From SIAJ01 sp963773845 (lineage in GTDB: Bacteria; Planctomycetota; Planctomycetia; Gemmatales; Gemmataceae): a stretch of 64,000 nucleotides of DNA. Each line of letters starts with the position of its first letter. Within the stretch, counting starts at the first letter, position 1. The notes beneath the pieces are model-generated. The model was not told where the DNA came from and ran no database searches. It saw only the letters and a program-made list of their open reading frames with translations. A program made the position numbers and the translations under genes. The stretch is from the NCBI GenBank assembly GCA_963773845.1, contig CAVZCU010000009.1:558001-622000 (forward strand), written 5' to 3'. This document shows positions 1-8,499 of the stretch, one piece after another.

Positions 1-212
1 GCGACCGGTTTTGATCCCGGCCGGCTCGACTCGCCGCCAATGTCGAGGAAGTCGGCGCCTTCGCTGGCTAAACGCAAAGCCTGTTCGATGGCGGCATCGG
101 TCGTCAGGAACTGCCCGCCATCGGAGAAGCTATCCGGCGTGACGTTGACGATGCCCATCACCAGCGGTCGAACGCCGATCGTCAGGCGGTGATTGCGAAA
201 GGACCAAAGCAT
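1..212 (-). CDS. folP: Dihydropteroate synthase, 5' part only
   Basis: Folate biosynthesis enzyme joining p-aminobenzoate to the pterin pyrophosphate. Only the first 70 codons lie in the window; the gene runs off the left edge. The reverse-strand translation from the ATG at 212 contains MGIVNVTPDSFSDGG followed by GADFLDIGGESSRPG, which match the two classical signatures of the family (pterin/pyrophosphate-binding loops). It is the last gene of a minus-strand group with recO and two outer-membrane-type lipoproteins, but a 460-base repeat-rich gap separates it from them. Confidence 0.93.
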   Translation of the reverse strand, partial: MLWSFRNHRLTIGVRPLVMGIVNVTPDSFSDGGQFLTTDAAIEQALRLASEGADFLDIGGESSRPGSKPV

Positions 213-307
213 GGAGGTGAAGATAGGGCCAGTCGTATTTGCATACCAGGCTGTGGCGATTCATTAGAAGTTACGTTCGAGAGGCGTAGTGGTTCTGGCA
301 TGAAATA

Positions 308-461
308 ATGCAAGGAATTCAGGACAGTCTGTTCTTGGGTGCCATGCCCACGGCTTGGCGTGGGCATGTAAGCCGATTCGATTTCTCCTGCATCTGTTCG
401 GTTCACGCGCCTGCATGCCCACGCCAAGCCGTGGGCATGGCACCCATGGAATTCCTTGCAT
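308..461. repeat. Long imperfect inverted repeat
   Basis: Arms 308-368 and 414-461 are complementary: the outer part carries the EcoRI-like word ggaattcc with flanks, and the inner part is a 32-base block (337-368 and 414-445) that is itself nearly palindromic. A 16-base stretch in the left arm has no partner. No coding potential is convincing here. It lies in the 213-676 gap between folP and the LptE-like gene. Confidence 0.85.
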
Positions 462-488
462 TTTTTCGTGCCGGAGCCAGTAGCGTCC

Positions 489-627
489 GAGCAGAGGCGT
501 AGCGTTCGAGCAGAGGCGTAGCTGGATTCGCCAGAATTCAGTGCTTCGTCGTTCCGAGTGCTGAATTCTGGCGAATCCAGCTACGCGTGATTGGTGCGAG
601 TGCTGAATTCTGGCGAATCCAGCTAAG
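489..627. repeat. Dispersed palindromic repeat, three copies
   Basis: A 25-base word containing ctgaattctggcgaatccag occurs at 561-585 and 603-627, and inverted at 517-541. A 15-base direct repeat (gagcagaggcgtagc) sits at 489-503 and 508-522. The same word, slightly diverged, recurs at 25291-25317, so this is a dispersed family. The rest of the 213-676 gap shows nothing recognisable. Confidence 0.85.
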
Positions 628-676
628 CTTGATCGGTTGCGTTTGAAATCGCCACGGGCCGCTAAGTGCCGGGCTA

Positions 677-1405
677 TTACCCCTTTGGCAGGCTCCACGG
701 CTTTTCCATGGCGGAGACGATTTTGACGGCCATGCGGTCGATGGCCATTTGCAAGGCGGTGGTTACCGACTCGCCAAGCTCCGGGATGGCGCGTCCGACG
801 CTCGATAGAAGCACGGGCTGCGGTTTGTCGGGCGTCACCTGCTGCGGCGGAACTTTAGGATCGAACGGGATCTCTCCGGGCAGGACGACTTTTGTCCGGT
901 CCGTCGGATTGGTGAGGATCTTTCCTTCGTGGCCGGGACGGAGATCGTGCCAAACGATTTCCACGTAGATGTTCAACTGCAGTTCGCGGACCTCGGCTTG
1001 CGGGGTGAAGTTGGTCAGCGCCTTGGCAATCGACATCACCGTGCCTTGCAGTTCCGTGTCCGCGGCATTGGGGTCGCTGACCACCTTCATTGGCGTTTTC
1101 GACTCAATCGCATCGACGACGGCTCGCGTCAGCGTGAATTCCACTCCGCGAAATGGCGTGGTTTCGAGCGCCCGAGTGCGAAACATCGGCACGTAGACGG
1201 TGCGAATCTCGGGATCGTAATTGGGCGCTGTCGAATAGCCGAGAAAGCCAAAGTGGCCGTCACCCGTGCAGCCGATCAGGGCCGCGGCACTGCCGCCGAA
1301 CAAGGTTTGGATGGCCTGGCGACGCGTGAACAGTCGATGATCGCCAACGGCGAGCCGGCCGCGTGAGCTGCCGGGTGGCGTGCCTGCATCGGTCGCTCGT
1401 TCCAT
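677..1405 (-). CDS. LptE-like outer-membrane lipoprotein
   Basis: Predicted 242-residue protein resembling the LptE family, which partners LptD in delivering lipopolysaccharide to the outer leaflet. The open frame extends upstream to 1666, but that part overlaps the preceding gene, so the ATG at 1405 is the best start. A twin-Arg/hydrophobic stretch (RRQAIQTLFGGSAAALIGC) ends in a lipobox-like Cys. Family-like features follow: a GYS...Y-DPEIRTVYVPMFRT segment, then an AVVDAIE helix, and an A-D-TELQGTV strand. It lies 68 bases after a BamD-like lipoprotein gene. Family assignment is by sequence pattern only. Confidence 0.72.
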   Translation of the reverse strand: MERATDAGTPPGSSRGRLAVGDHRLFTRRQAIQTLFGGSAAALIGCTGDGHFGFLGYSTAPNYDPEIRTVYVPMFRTRALETTPFRGVEFTLTRAVVDAIESKTPMKVVSDPNAADTELQGTVMSIAKALTNFTPQAEVRELQLNIYVEIVWHDLRPGHEGKILTNPTDRTKVVLPGEIPFDPKVPPQQVTPDKPQPVLLSSVGRAIPELGESVTTALQMAIDRMAVKIVSAMEKPWSLPKG

Positions 1406-1473
1406 TGCCAAAGGTTTGGTCCCGGAGGTGGCCGGTCGCCCGGCCGCTAGCGCAGCCGGTTCGCCGTTGGTTG

Positions 1474-2772
1474 TTACGGACTTGGATTGCCCGGCAAGAG
1501 CCCTGGCGTACTGGGCATCGCGCCACCGCCGGCCGGGCCGGCTGGTCGCGGTTCGGGCAATCGCTTGGGCAAGTCTTTCATGTCGGGCGGCCCGTTCGGA
1601 TCCTTGGTCTTGGGGATTTCTTCGCCAAGCACATATTGCTTCCAGAATTTCCGGGTGGTGCCCCATGCCGATGGATTGTTCAATTCATCCAGTTCGGCCT
1701 TCAACTCCTTTTGCCGGGCGGCGGCATCATTGGCGAACGGCTGGATGCCCGGATAACGGCGGAGCACCAGTCCGTAACAGAACCACGCCGAGCCGGGATG
1801 TCCCGTGCGCCGGTAGAACTCGGCCGTCTCGAAATCCTTCTGGGCCTGCTGATAGCGGACCATGAGGGCTTGCTCGTCGAGGAACTTACCCCCCTGTTCG
1901 CGAGACAAGGCTGGGCTCGTCGCCTTGGCGGAGTTGATCAACCGCATCGCCTCGGCCATGTCCTTGCCGTCGTATTCCGGACCGCCCGTACTGTTGTTCT
2001 TGGCGATGATGGCCAGCTTGAGAGCTTCATCGCGAAGCGGGCTGCGATCGTAGGTCTCGGCAAGCTGTTGGAAGTATCGAGCGGAATCCTTGAAGTTCTG
2101 CCGCTCAAAATGGACCCGGCCGAGCATGAACAATGCCTTGTCGGCATAGGGGCCGGTCGGATCGTTGAAGTAAACGCGTTCGAGCGTTTGCAGGGCGCGA
2201 TCCTCGGTGGCGACCGTTGGATGCTTGCGATCGAAGTTGACCGGAATGATCCCGTCCGTCCAACTCTTTGGCTTGCGCTCGGCCGGCGGCTTGCTCTTGT
2301 CGGCGATTTGCTCGCGCACTGGCTGGAGCCATTCGCTGGCGATCAAGAACATCTGGCCGACGGCCTGCTCGCGATAGAGGCCGGCCGGGAAATCCTGCAG
2401 CAGCTTGTGGTAGGTGTCAACGGCCTTCGGATAGTAGCCTTGCCGGCGGAAACATTCGGCCTGGTAGAAGCGGGCACGCTCGGCGACTTCCGGGCGGTTC
2501 TTGGTATCGTCGGCTATGTCGGCGAACATGTCGCCGGCCTTCTCGAACTCGCCCTGCTTGTAGACTTTTTCAGCGCTATTGAGGCCTTCATGCTGGACGG
2601 GCGAGGGCGGAGTCTCCGTGTGATTGGCCTGCGTAATCTCGCTTGGCGGTTGCTTGCCGACGTCGCGGAGTGGTTTTGTGGGCGTCATGCACCCGGCAGC
2701 AAGCAGGGCAATGCCGAACGCCGTCCACCGGAATGTCGCTCGCCCGGCATGCATGGGCACGCTCCCTGTCAA
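1474..2772 (-). CDS. BamD-like TPR lipoprotein
   Basis: Predicted 432-residue lipoprotein with a hydrophobic N-terminus ending in a lipobox (LLAAGC, Cys about residue 28; about 22 if the second Met is used). It is followed by TPR-type helices with the tetratricopeptide spacing (for example AEKVYKQGEFEKAGDMFADI and ARYFQQLAETY-RSPLRDEALK). Such proteins act as periplasmic scaffolds; BamD serves the outer-membrane protein assembly machine. The start ATG overlaps the recO stop by four bases (ATGA), so the two are probably translationally coupled. At over 400 residues it is longer than a typical BamD (about 245), so the exact role is inferred. Confidence 0.75.
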   Translation of the reverse strand: MTGSVPMHAGRATFRWTAFGIALLAAGCMTPTKPLRDVGKQPPSEITQANHTETPPSPVQHEGLNSAEKVYKQGEFEKAGDMFADIADDTKNRPEVAERARFYQAECFRRQGYYPKAVDTYHKLLQDFPAGLYREQAVGQMFLIASEWLQPVREQIADKSKPPAERKPKSWTDGIIPVNFDRKHPTVATEDRALQTLERVYFNDPTGPYADKALFMLGRVHFERQNFKDSARYFQQLAETYDRSPLRDEALKLAIIAKNNSTGGPEYDGKDMAEAMRLINSAKATSPALSREQGGKFLDEQALMVRYQQAQKDFETAEFYRRTGHPGSAWFCYGLVLRRYPGIQPFANDAAARQKELKAELDELNNPSAWGTTRKFWKQYVLGEEIPKTKDPNGPPDMKDLPKRLPEPRPAGPAGGGAMPSTPGLLPGNPSP

Positions 2773-3506
2773 TCCAGATAGCTCAACAACCGTGGTCGTT
2801 TCCCCAACACGCTCGATACATAGTGACCGAGCAACTGACGCACTTCCGTTGCGATCGGCGGCAGTTCGCCGACGGCCAGTTCATCCAAGGTCATCCGCGA
2901 TTCGCGGCTCATGGCCCGGCCATCTCGTTGGGCCGGAGCGCAATTCGCGCAAACCACGCCGCCCGCAATCGGGCTGAATATTAACGCCCCCTCGGGCAAA
3001 TCACTCGTCTGACACACCGTGCATCGATCGAGGACCGGTCGCAGTCCCAGTTCCCCGAGCCAGCCCAGCTCGTAAGCGGCGATCAAACTGGCAACTCCCG
3101 GTGCTGACGCGACCGGGCTCGCCACCGCATTCAGCTTCCGCAGCGTATCGATGGTCAGATCGAATAACGCCGGATGCGGATCGTAGTCCTGGGTCCCTTC
3201 ACCCAACAACTCAGCGATGTAGTAGCCACCGTACATCGCCCGCAAATCGCGCCGCAGGTTGGGGAACCGTTCCTCGACCCGCGCCTCCGTCAGAATGTCC
3301 AGCCCGCCGGACGATTTGCGGAGCAGGACAATACTGCACACGGTCAACAGGTCAAGTGCGACCTCGAAGTTGGATCTCAGCCGTCGCCCGCCCTTTGCCA
3401 GAACCCGCACCTTGCCAAACTCCCGCGTCCAAATGACGGCGATCCGGCTGGTCTCGCTCCAGTCGTAAGTGCGGACGACGATGCCAGTCGCTTTCTCGGC
3501 GGCCAT
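2769..3506 (-). CDS. recO: DNA repair protein RecO
   Basis: Mediator of RecA loading in the RecFOR recombinational repair pathway. The N-terminal OB-fold pattern is present (EKATGIVVRTYDWSETSRIA, then GKVRVLAKGGRR), with a central helical region and a C-terminal Cys4 zinc site visible as CTVC followed by CANC. I chose the Met at 3506 because it directly precedes the OB-fold; the frame also has a start at 3533. Length about 245 residues is normal for RecO. It heads a minus-strand group with two lipoprotein genes. Confidence 0.9.
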   Translation of the reverse strand: MAAEKATGIVVRTYDWSETSRIAVIWTREFGKVRVLAKGGRRLRSNFEVALDLLTVCSIVLLRKSSGGLDILTEARVEERFPNLRRDLRAMYGGYYIAELLGEGTQDYDPHPALFDLTIDTLRKLNAVASPVASAPGVASLIAAYELGWLGELGLRPVLDRCTVCQTSDLPEGALIFSPIAGGVVCANCAPAQRDGRAMSRESRMTLDELAVGELPPIATEVRQLLGHYVSSVLGKRPRLLSYLD

Positions 3507-3602
3507 GCAGGTTCGCGGTAGAATGATTTTCAATTGTCAGTGTACGGCTGGCGAGACGGCAGCACCGTCTTGTGGCGAGCCGACACGCCCGCTTGGCGAG
3601 CC

Positions 3603-3666
3603 GACCGCCGTAAGGCGGCGGGTAATGACAGCACCCGCATACAGCACCCGCCGCCTTACGGCGGTC
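3603..3666. repeat. Perfect 20-base inverted repeat
   Basis: The word gaccgccgtaaggcggcggg at 3603-3622 is repeated inverted at 3647-3666, enclosing 24 bases. It can form a strong hairpin upstream of recO. It is part of the repeat-filled 3507-4025 gap. Confidence 0.85.
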
Positions 3667-3680
3667 GCGCTCGCAAAGCG

Positions 3681-3795
3681 GGCGGTCGGCTCGCCAAGCG
3701 GGCGGTCGGCTCGCCAAGCGGGCGGTCGGCTCGCCAAGCGGGCGGTCGGCTCGCCAAGCGGGCGGTCGGCTCGCCAAGCGGCGGTCGGCTCGCCA
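3681..3795. repeat. Tandem array of a 20-base unit
   Basis: Five perfect head-to-tail copies of ggcggtcggctcgccaagcg occupy 3681-3780, followed by a partial copy to 3795 and preceded by a degenerate one from about 3662. There are no spacers. The rest of 3796-4025 has no recognisable feature apart from the approach to the next gene. Confidence 0.92.
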
Positions 3796-4025
3796 GAGGT
3801 GGCGTGAGAATTGGTAAGACTGAGATCGGAGCGGCTGGGACGGGTGGCGTTGGAAATGCGCGCTTGGCATCATTATGTCCATAACGTCTTGTCGCACCGA
3901 GCGGCTAATGCTGCGCTATCATGATGCGTTTGCGGCATGGGCCGAGGTCAACACGATCGAAACGGGTTCGAGCCGCTGGCTCGAACGCTAAACGGGTTTG
4001 CCAAGCATTTCGTAGAATTGATCCC

Positions 4026-5237
4026 GTGCAACGCTGTCCGCGCTGTGAACGTGCCAACCCTCCTGATGCGTCGTTTTGTCACAACGACGGCGTTCCGCTG
4101 GATACGTTGCATTTGCCCGAGGGCGAGTATTTTCCACGCGAATGGAAGTTTCCATCGGGCCGGGTCTGCCGGACGTTGGATGAATTGGTCGAAGGCTGCC
4201 TGGTCGAATGGACCGAGGCCCGCAATGCTCTCGTCCGCCGCGATTTCATTCGCTTCTTCGAGGACAATAATCGAGGCGATCTCGCTCGCCTGGTTCCGCC
4301 CGCCGAGCCGGACGCCGAGTTGGCGTTGCAGAATTTTCTTGAGAAGCTCCCCTCGCATGTGAAAGCCGCCCCGGCACTCGATGTGGCCCCCCGGCGACTG
4401 CACATACCGGATGTCGCTCGCAAGGAAGAACGCCGGGTGCTGCTGGCAGTGGTGAATCGAGGAAATGGCATCCTGATCGGCGACCTAGTCGTCGCGGATG
4501 GATCCCAATGGTTGCGGCCGGCGACGAATCGTGTTCGGGCTCGGGCCGAGCAGGCGATCGAACTCATCATCAACACGAAGGGCTTGCCGACCACGGGTAG
4601 TTACTTCGCGCGATTGCAGGTGCGAACGAATGGCGGAACCGTGGAAGTGCCAATACAGATCGATCTGTCCGAACGCGGTGTTCCGTTTCAGGGGTTCAGC
4701 GTCGCCGATGCCCAGGACCTTGCCAAGCTCATGTTGGCGCGGCCGAAGGTGGCTGCCAAGTGGTTCGCGGACGGGGCGGTCGAACGATTGTTCGACAAGG
4801 AAGGCTGGGAATATCCCCTGGCGGGCAAAGCGCTCGCTCCGTCGCTCGGGGCGGTGCAGCAGTACTTCGAAGCATTGAATCTATCACAGGTGCCGAAGAT
4901 CTCCCTCGACGTGGTTGGCTTTGAAGTGACTTGCAATTATCCGGAGGTTGTGACCCGGGCGATTACGCTGACCGCCAGCTCCAAGAAATGGGTCTATGCG
5001 TTCGTCGAAAGCGGCGCTCTCTGGCTGAAGCCGCGGGAAACCGCGGTGGCTGGTGGTCGCGAAGTGGATGTGCTCTTCGATATCGATTCGGAAATGATGG
5101 AGCCCGGCTGCGTCCACGAAGGCGTTTTGCAGCTGACGGTCAATGGCGGTGTGGAGCACACGGTCTGGGTTCGCGTCGACGTTCGGCGGCCGTATGAACC
5201 ATGGACGCGAAAGATCATGAAGCCGTTCGGAGGCTAA
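4026..5237 (+). CDS. Zinc-ribbon protein with Ig-like sandwich repeats
   Basis: Unrecognised as a named family. From the GTG at 4026 the product is 403 residues and opens directly with a zinc ribbon (CPRCERANPPDASFCHNDG; third Cys followed by His). The upstream extension of the frame to 3921 looks non-coding. Next comes a helical segment (about residues 45-95). Then there are two beta-rich modules of the kind found beside planctomycete kinases: one around NRGNGILIGDLVV...WLRP, and a second after a linker, near the C-terminus, ending LQLTVNGGVEHTVWVRVDV. It lies upstream of the VWA/FHA/kinase cassette on the same strand, separated by a minus-strand gene. A role in protein-protein recognition is inference. 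Confidence 0.6.
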   Translation: MQRCPRCERANPPDASFCHNDGVPLDTLHLPEGEYFPREWKFPSGRVCRTLDELVEGCLVEWTEARNALVRRDFIRFFEDNNRGDLARLVPPAEPDAELALQNFLEKLPSHVKAAPALDVAPRRLHIPDVARKEERRVLLAVVNRGNGILIGDLVVADGSQWLRPATNRVRARAEQAIELIINTKGLPTTGSYFARLQVRTNGGTVEVPIQIDLSERGVPFQGFSVADAQDLAKLMLARPKVAAKWFADGAVERLFDKEGWEYPLAGKALAPSLGAVQQYFEALNLSQVPKISLDVVGFEVTCNYPEVVTRAITLTASSKKWVYAFVESGALWLKPRETAVAGGREVDVLFDIDSEMMEPGCVHEGVLQLTVNGGVEHTVWVRVDVRRPYEPWTRKIMKPFGG

Positions 5238-5301
5238 AGTGAGACGCGTTCCCCTTGACCGTGTTTAATGCTCGGTCCACGTTGATGCACAGGGTGGCAA
5301 C

Positions 5302-5352
5302 GTAGCGGAAGTCGCCAGATCCGACCCCGCCGGGTCTGGCGACTTCCGCTAC
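5302..5352. terminator. Inverted repeat between convergent genes
   Basis: Arms 5302-5319 and 5335-5352 are perfectly complementary over 18 bases with a 15-base loop. It sits between the stop codons of the plus-strand zinc-ribbon gene and the minus-strand cupredoxin, so it could terminate both. There is no clear T-run on either side, so the terminator role is inference; the hairpin itself is seen in the sequence. Confidence 0.5.
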
Positions 5353-5407
5353 TCACTAACTCCTCTTCCGAGTTCTGGCGACCTCAACTCCAGCCGTAGC
5401 GGCGGAG

Positions 5408-5921
5408 TCAGTAGTACACTTCGCCGATCGCGCTGCCGCGAGTTGCTTTGCCCTTCCCCTTGCCAGGCTGGCCGACGGTGATGGTTCCTTCCATGCCCTT
5501 GTGATGTCGGCAGTGATACTTGTATGTGCCGGTGCGCCATGAAAATGACTGTGAACGTTTGGCCAGGCGGAATATCGCGGGAATCCCAGCGTCCATCGCC
5601 GGCCGTCACCGTGTGAATGTGTTTGCCATTGTTCGTAAATCGGACCGCCGTCCCCGGTTGAATTGTGATATTCCCAGGATCAAATTTGTCGTCCTTGATG
5701 TTCACGGCGACGCTTTTCGTCCGACTCGGGGCCATTCCGGGCATTGGCCGGGACGGCATGTTGGACATGCTCGGCCCGTAGTACATGGGTTGCGGGTAGT
5801 AATAAGCGGGGCGATAGCCCCAGCCACCCCAGCCGCAGCAACACGCCTGCGCCGAGCCGGACGTTGTTGAAACCGCAATCATCGCCGACAGGGCAGTTAA
5901 GAGCAAGGAACCGAATCGCAT
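5408..5921 (-). pseudogene. Cupredoxin (plastocyanin-like) with a frame break
   Basis: Secreted blue-copper-type protein broken by a frameshift near 5540. The start ATG at 5921 has a perfect AGGAGG eight bases upstream, then a signal peptide (MRFGSLLLTALSAMIAVSTT) and a Tyr/Pro/Met-rich linker. The cupredoxin domain holds NNGKHIHTVTAGDG in the first frame; the remainder, GTYKYHCRHHKGMEGTITVG, is in another frame. Together they give the His, Cys, His, Met ligand set of a type 1 copper site. A one-base net change restores the domain to the stop at 5408. Without it the first frame runs to 5349 with unrelated sequence. It may be real decay or a sequencing error. Confidence 0.8.
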
Positions 5922-6358
5922 GGCTGGAACCTCCTGGTTTGAAAACCGGCCGCCACTGGACCTGTGCAGGACCAGCAAGAGTGACTTCCCTTCAAAGACC
6001 CGATCCTCGATTTCCGCTTTGGACAGATTCAATACGAAGCGGTGACTTTTCGCCCGATCTTGGCGAGGAAGCCAACCGCCGCGATCCACGATGACATCCC
6101 TCAGAGAAATGGCCCGGGCGGAGGGGCAGGCGAGCGAGTTTTTCGTGCAAAGGCGGTGCCATGCACATGGTTGTGGGAGCGCAATTCTGGACGAGAAGTG
6201 TGCCTTCCGGAACTTTTGACCTACCCCGTTCAAATGCTTATCGGACGCACATTGACTTTGTTCAAAACGTTTCGCGGATGAGACTTGCCGCTTGCGGATG
6301 ACGCGTCCGTGTGATAAATCGGTCTAAACGCCACCCGTCCCACCTCGGATTGCACACC
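5922..6358. other. Divergent intergenic region
   Basis: Region between the divergent cupredoxin and VWA genes. It should hold both promoters, but I see no repeat, RNA gene or convincing promoter pair. A TTGACC at about 6217 could be a -35-like element, without a persuasive -10 partner. Confidence 0.4.
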
Positions 6359-7666
6359 ATGTCTTCCCCCCGCCTCGTGCTTGAACGCATGATGCATCGC
6401 CAGTCGGTCGCCGTGCCGGGCGAGTCGCTGGCCAGCTACGCCCTGTTGAAAGCGGTCCCGGCCGGGGAGGGCGTGGCCACCCTGCCGCTGACATTAGCTT
6501 TGGCCATCGACATTTCGGGATCGATGTACTGGAGCGACGGGACCGGCAAGTCACGCCTCGATCGAGTGCGCGAAGCCGCCACCGCCGCGATCGCCAAGCT
6601 CAAACCAACCGATCGAATCGCTCTCGTCGCGTTCGGCAATGGCGCGGAGATGATTTTGCCGCCGACGCCGGCCGCCGAAAGCGAGAAGATCTCCGACACC
6701 CTTCGCCAGATCGATCTGTTCAGCGTCGATCAGGCGGGAACGACGATGGATGAAGGAATCAGCAAAGCTCTCCAGACGCTGCTGACGCCCGACGAGGCCG
6801 GCCGGCTGCTGCAAGTGATCGTTCTGACCGATGGTGAAACATCCGGCGAAGAAGCCTGCCGTGAGTTTGCCCGGCAGGCGTGGGAGAAGAAAGTTCGCTT
6901 CACGATCATGGGCGTCGGCACGGAATGGAACAGCGGCCTGATCAAGGATCTGGCCAAGGTCAGCGATGGCCGCTGGTACTACATCGACGCCGAACAGAGC
7001 GATGAGGCGATGCGCGTCTTTCTCTCCGAGTTCGATCGACTCGCCGACACCCTGTTCGTCAACGTGGTCCTGGAAGTTCGCCCCGTCAAGGACGTGAAGA
7101 TCAAGCGCGTTCGGCAAGTTGCGCCGCAGATTCGCGAGATCCCGGTTACCCAGGTGGACGAACGCCTCGTGACCGCGCCGCTTGGAACTCTCGAGCGCTC
7201 GCATCCGACCAAATACATTCTCGACCTGAGCCTGCCCCGACGGCCGGACGGCAAGTATGTCGTGGCCCAGGTCGAAGTCAAATACGAACTGGGAGACGGT
7301 CAGCAGCTTTCCACCGGCGCAATACCCTTGGAAATGACCTATACTGCGGCGGGACATGGATACGTGAATGCCGAGGTCGCCCGGCACATCGACGAGGTGC
7401 AGATTTACGAGTTGAACGCGAATCTGCAAAAGGCCATTGCCTCCGAACAGTCGGATGAGATTCGCCGAGTGGCCGAGCAGATTGCCAAGAAGGGCGAGGT
7501 CCTCGGGCCGCGCGGAGCGAAAAAGACGATGCTCGCCCAGCAAGTGCTGTCCGAGATTCAGGGCGGCGGCCGGGTGAGCAAGAAGACCATGCTCGCGGTC
7601 GATGATGCCGCCCGAAGTGCCGAGGACAACTTTGGTCTGAGCAGCACGCCCGCAAGCGCGACGTGA
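6359..7666 (+). CDS. VWA-domain protein (TerY/CoxE-like)
   Basis: A 435-residue cytoplasmic protein with an N-terminal von Willebrand factor A domain. The metal-dependent adhesion site is intact: DISGS at residues 51-55, a Thr in GTTMDEG, and Asp in LTDGETSG. The second half is a beta-rich domain (about 230-330) followed by helices. No signal peptide or membrane segment is visible. The ATG at 6359 is preferred over the upstream frame start because the family-like sequence begins there. It is followed after only 19 bases by an FHA gene, then a kinase and a PP2C gene, so it probably scaffolds a phosphorylation module. Such VWA/kinase/PP2C sets are known as TerY-P-type triads. Confidence 0.85.
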   Translation: MSSPRLVLERMMHRQSVAVPGESLASYALLKAVPAGEGVATLPLTLALAIDISGSMYWSDGTGKSRLDRVREAATAAIAKLKPTDRIALVAFGNGAEMILPPTPAAESEKISDTLRQIDLFSVDQAGTTMDEGISKALQTLLTPDEAGRLLQVIVLTDGETSGEEACREFARQAWEKKVRFTIMGVGTEWNSGLIKDLAKVSDGRWYYIDAEQSDEAMRVFLSEFDRLADTLFVNVVLEVRPVKDVKIKRVRQVAPQIREIPVTQVDERLVTAPLGTLERSHPTKYILDLSLPRRPDGKYVVAQVEVKYELGDGQQLSTGAIPLEMTYTAAGHGYVNAEVARHIDEVQIYELNANLQKAIASEQSDEIRRVAEQIAKKGEVLGPRGAKKTMLAQQVLSEIQGGGRVSKKTMLAVDDAARSAEDNFGLSSTPASAT

Positions 7667-7685
7667 AATCCACGAGGTGACTTCG

Positions 7686-8387
7686 ATGAATTGCCCAGTG
7701 TGTGGCTTCGCGAATGAAGACGGCGCCCTGTTTTGCGACAAGTGCAAGTCCGACTTGGAAATGCCCGCTCCTCCCGTACAGGCTTCGACTGCCATGAACG
7801 ATCAATCCGCAAACCCCGCTGAAACTCCTCCCGGCGCCTCGAACGAGGAACCGATCCCGCTGGAGCCCGTCGCTCTCGAACCGGTTGCCCAATCCAGTTT
7901 CGCGACCGTCGATCAGGCGAACTTGGGAACCGAGACGCCGGTGGAGCTGGCGGCGGGAGAACCGGGAGCCGAGCCATCGGCCGGCGGTCCGCCGCCGTTG
8001 CCACACGAGGAAGCGGCCGCCACGCACGAACCATCGACGGCCACGCTGACGCCTGAACCGCTCACGAGCCCGAAGCTCGCCACCGTCCGCGGATTGCGGA
8101 TGGATCTGCAGTACCCGATATATCCCGGCAAGAATTACGTTGGCCGAATGGACGATAAACCAGTCGACATCGATCTGACCGACCAGGAATCGGAAGAGCG
8201 GGTCTGGGCGTCTCGACAGCACGCGGTCATCACCTTCGAAGACGGCAACCTCGCGGTGGAAGACTTGAACAGCCTGAATGGCACGTTTGTGAACCGAAAC
8301 CGCGTTCATCCCGGCGAAGTCAAACAACTCTCCGCCAACGACGTGATTCAAATCGGTACGGTGCACTTGAAAGTGCTGGCGGAATAG
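7686..8387 (+). CDS. Zinc-ribbon FHA-domain protein
   Basis: A 233-residue adaptor. The N-terminus is a zinc ribbon (Cys 3, 6, 17, 20), followed by a long Pro/Ala/Glu-rich linker, and a C-terminal forkhead-associated domain that binds phosphothreonine. The FHA signatures are visible: ASRQHAVI (Ser-Arg-x-His) and LNGTFVN. A GAGGTGA sits five bases before the ATG at 7686, which decides the start over the in-frame GTG at 7677. Located between the VWA and kinase genes with short gaps, it is the likely reader of the kinase product. Confidence 0.88.
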   Translation: MNCPVCGFANEDGALFCDKCKSDLEMPAPPVQASTAMNDQSANPAETPPGASNEEPIPLEPVALEPVAQSSFATVDQANLGTETPVELAAGEPGAEPSAGGPPPLPHEEAAATHEPSTATLTPEPLTSPKLATVRGLRMDLQYPIYPGKNYVGRMDDKPVDIDLTDQESEERVWASRQHAVITFEDGNLAVEDLNSLNGTFVNRNRVHPGEVKQLSANDVIQIGTVHLKVLAE

Positions 8388-8499
8388 AATGCGCGTGGCG
8401 GCCGAGTTCCGATTCTGTCGCCTGCGTGCCGCCCGAAAGATTCTGTTCCGCCGGTTGTGCTGGCACGGCAGAATCGGAGTTCCGTCGCCGCGAGCTGCG

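Noticed and set aside
1363..2781. 472-codon plus-strand frame
   Set aside because: It lies antisense to the LptE- and BamD-like genes and has no recognisable domain.
3681..3795. Possible CRISPR or iteron origin
   Set aside because: The 20-base units are head-to-tail without spacers, and there is no replication gene nearby.
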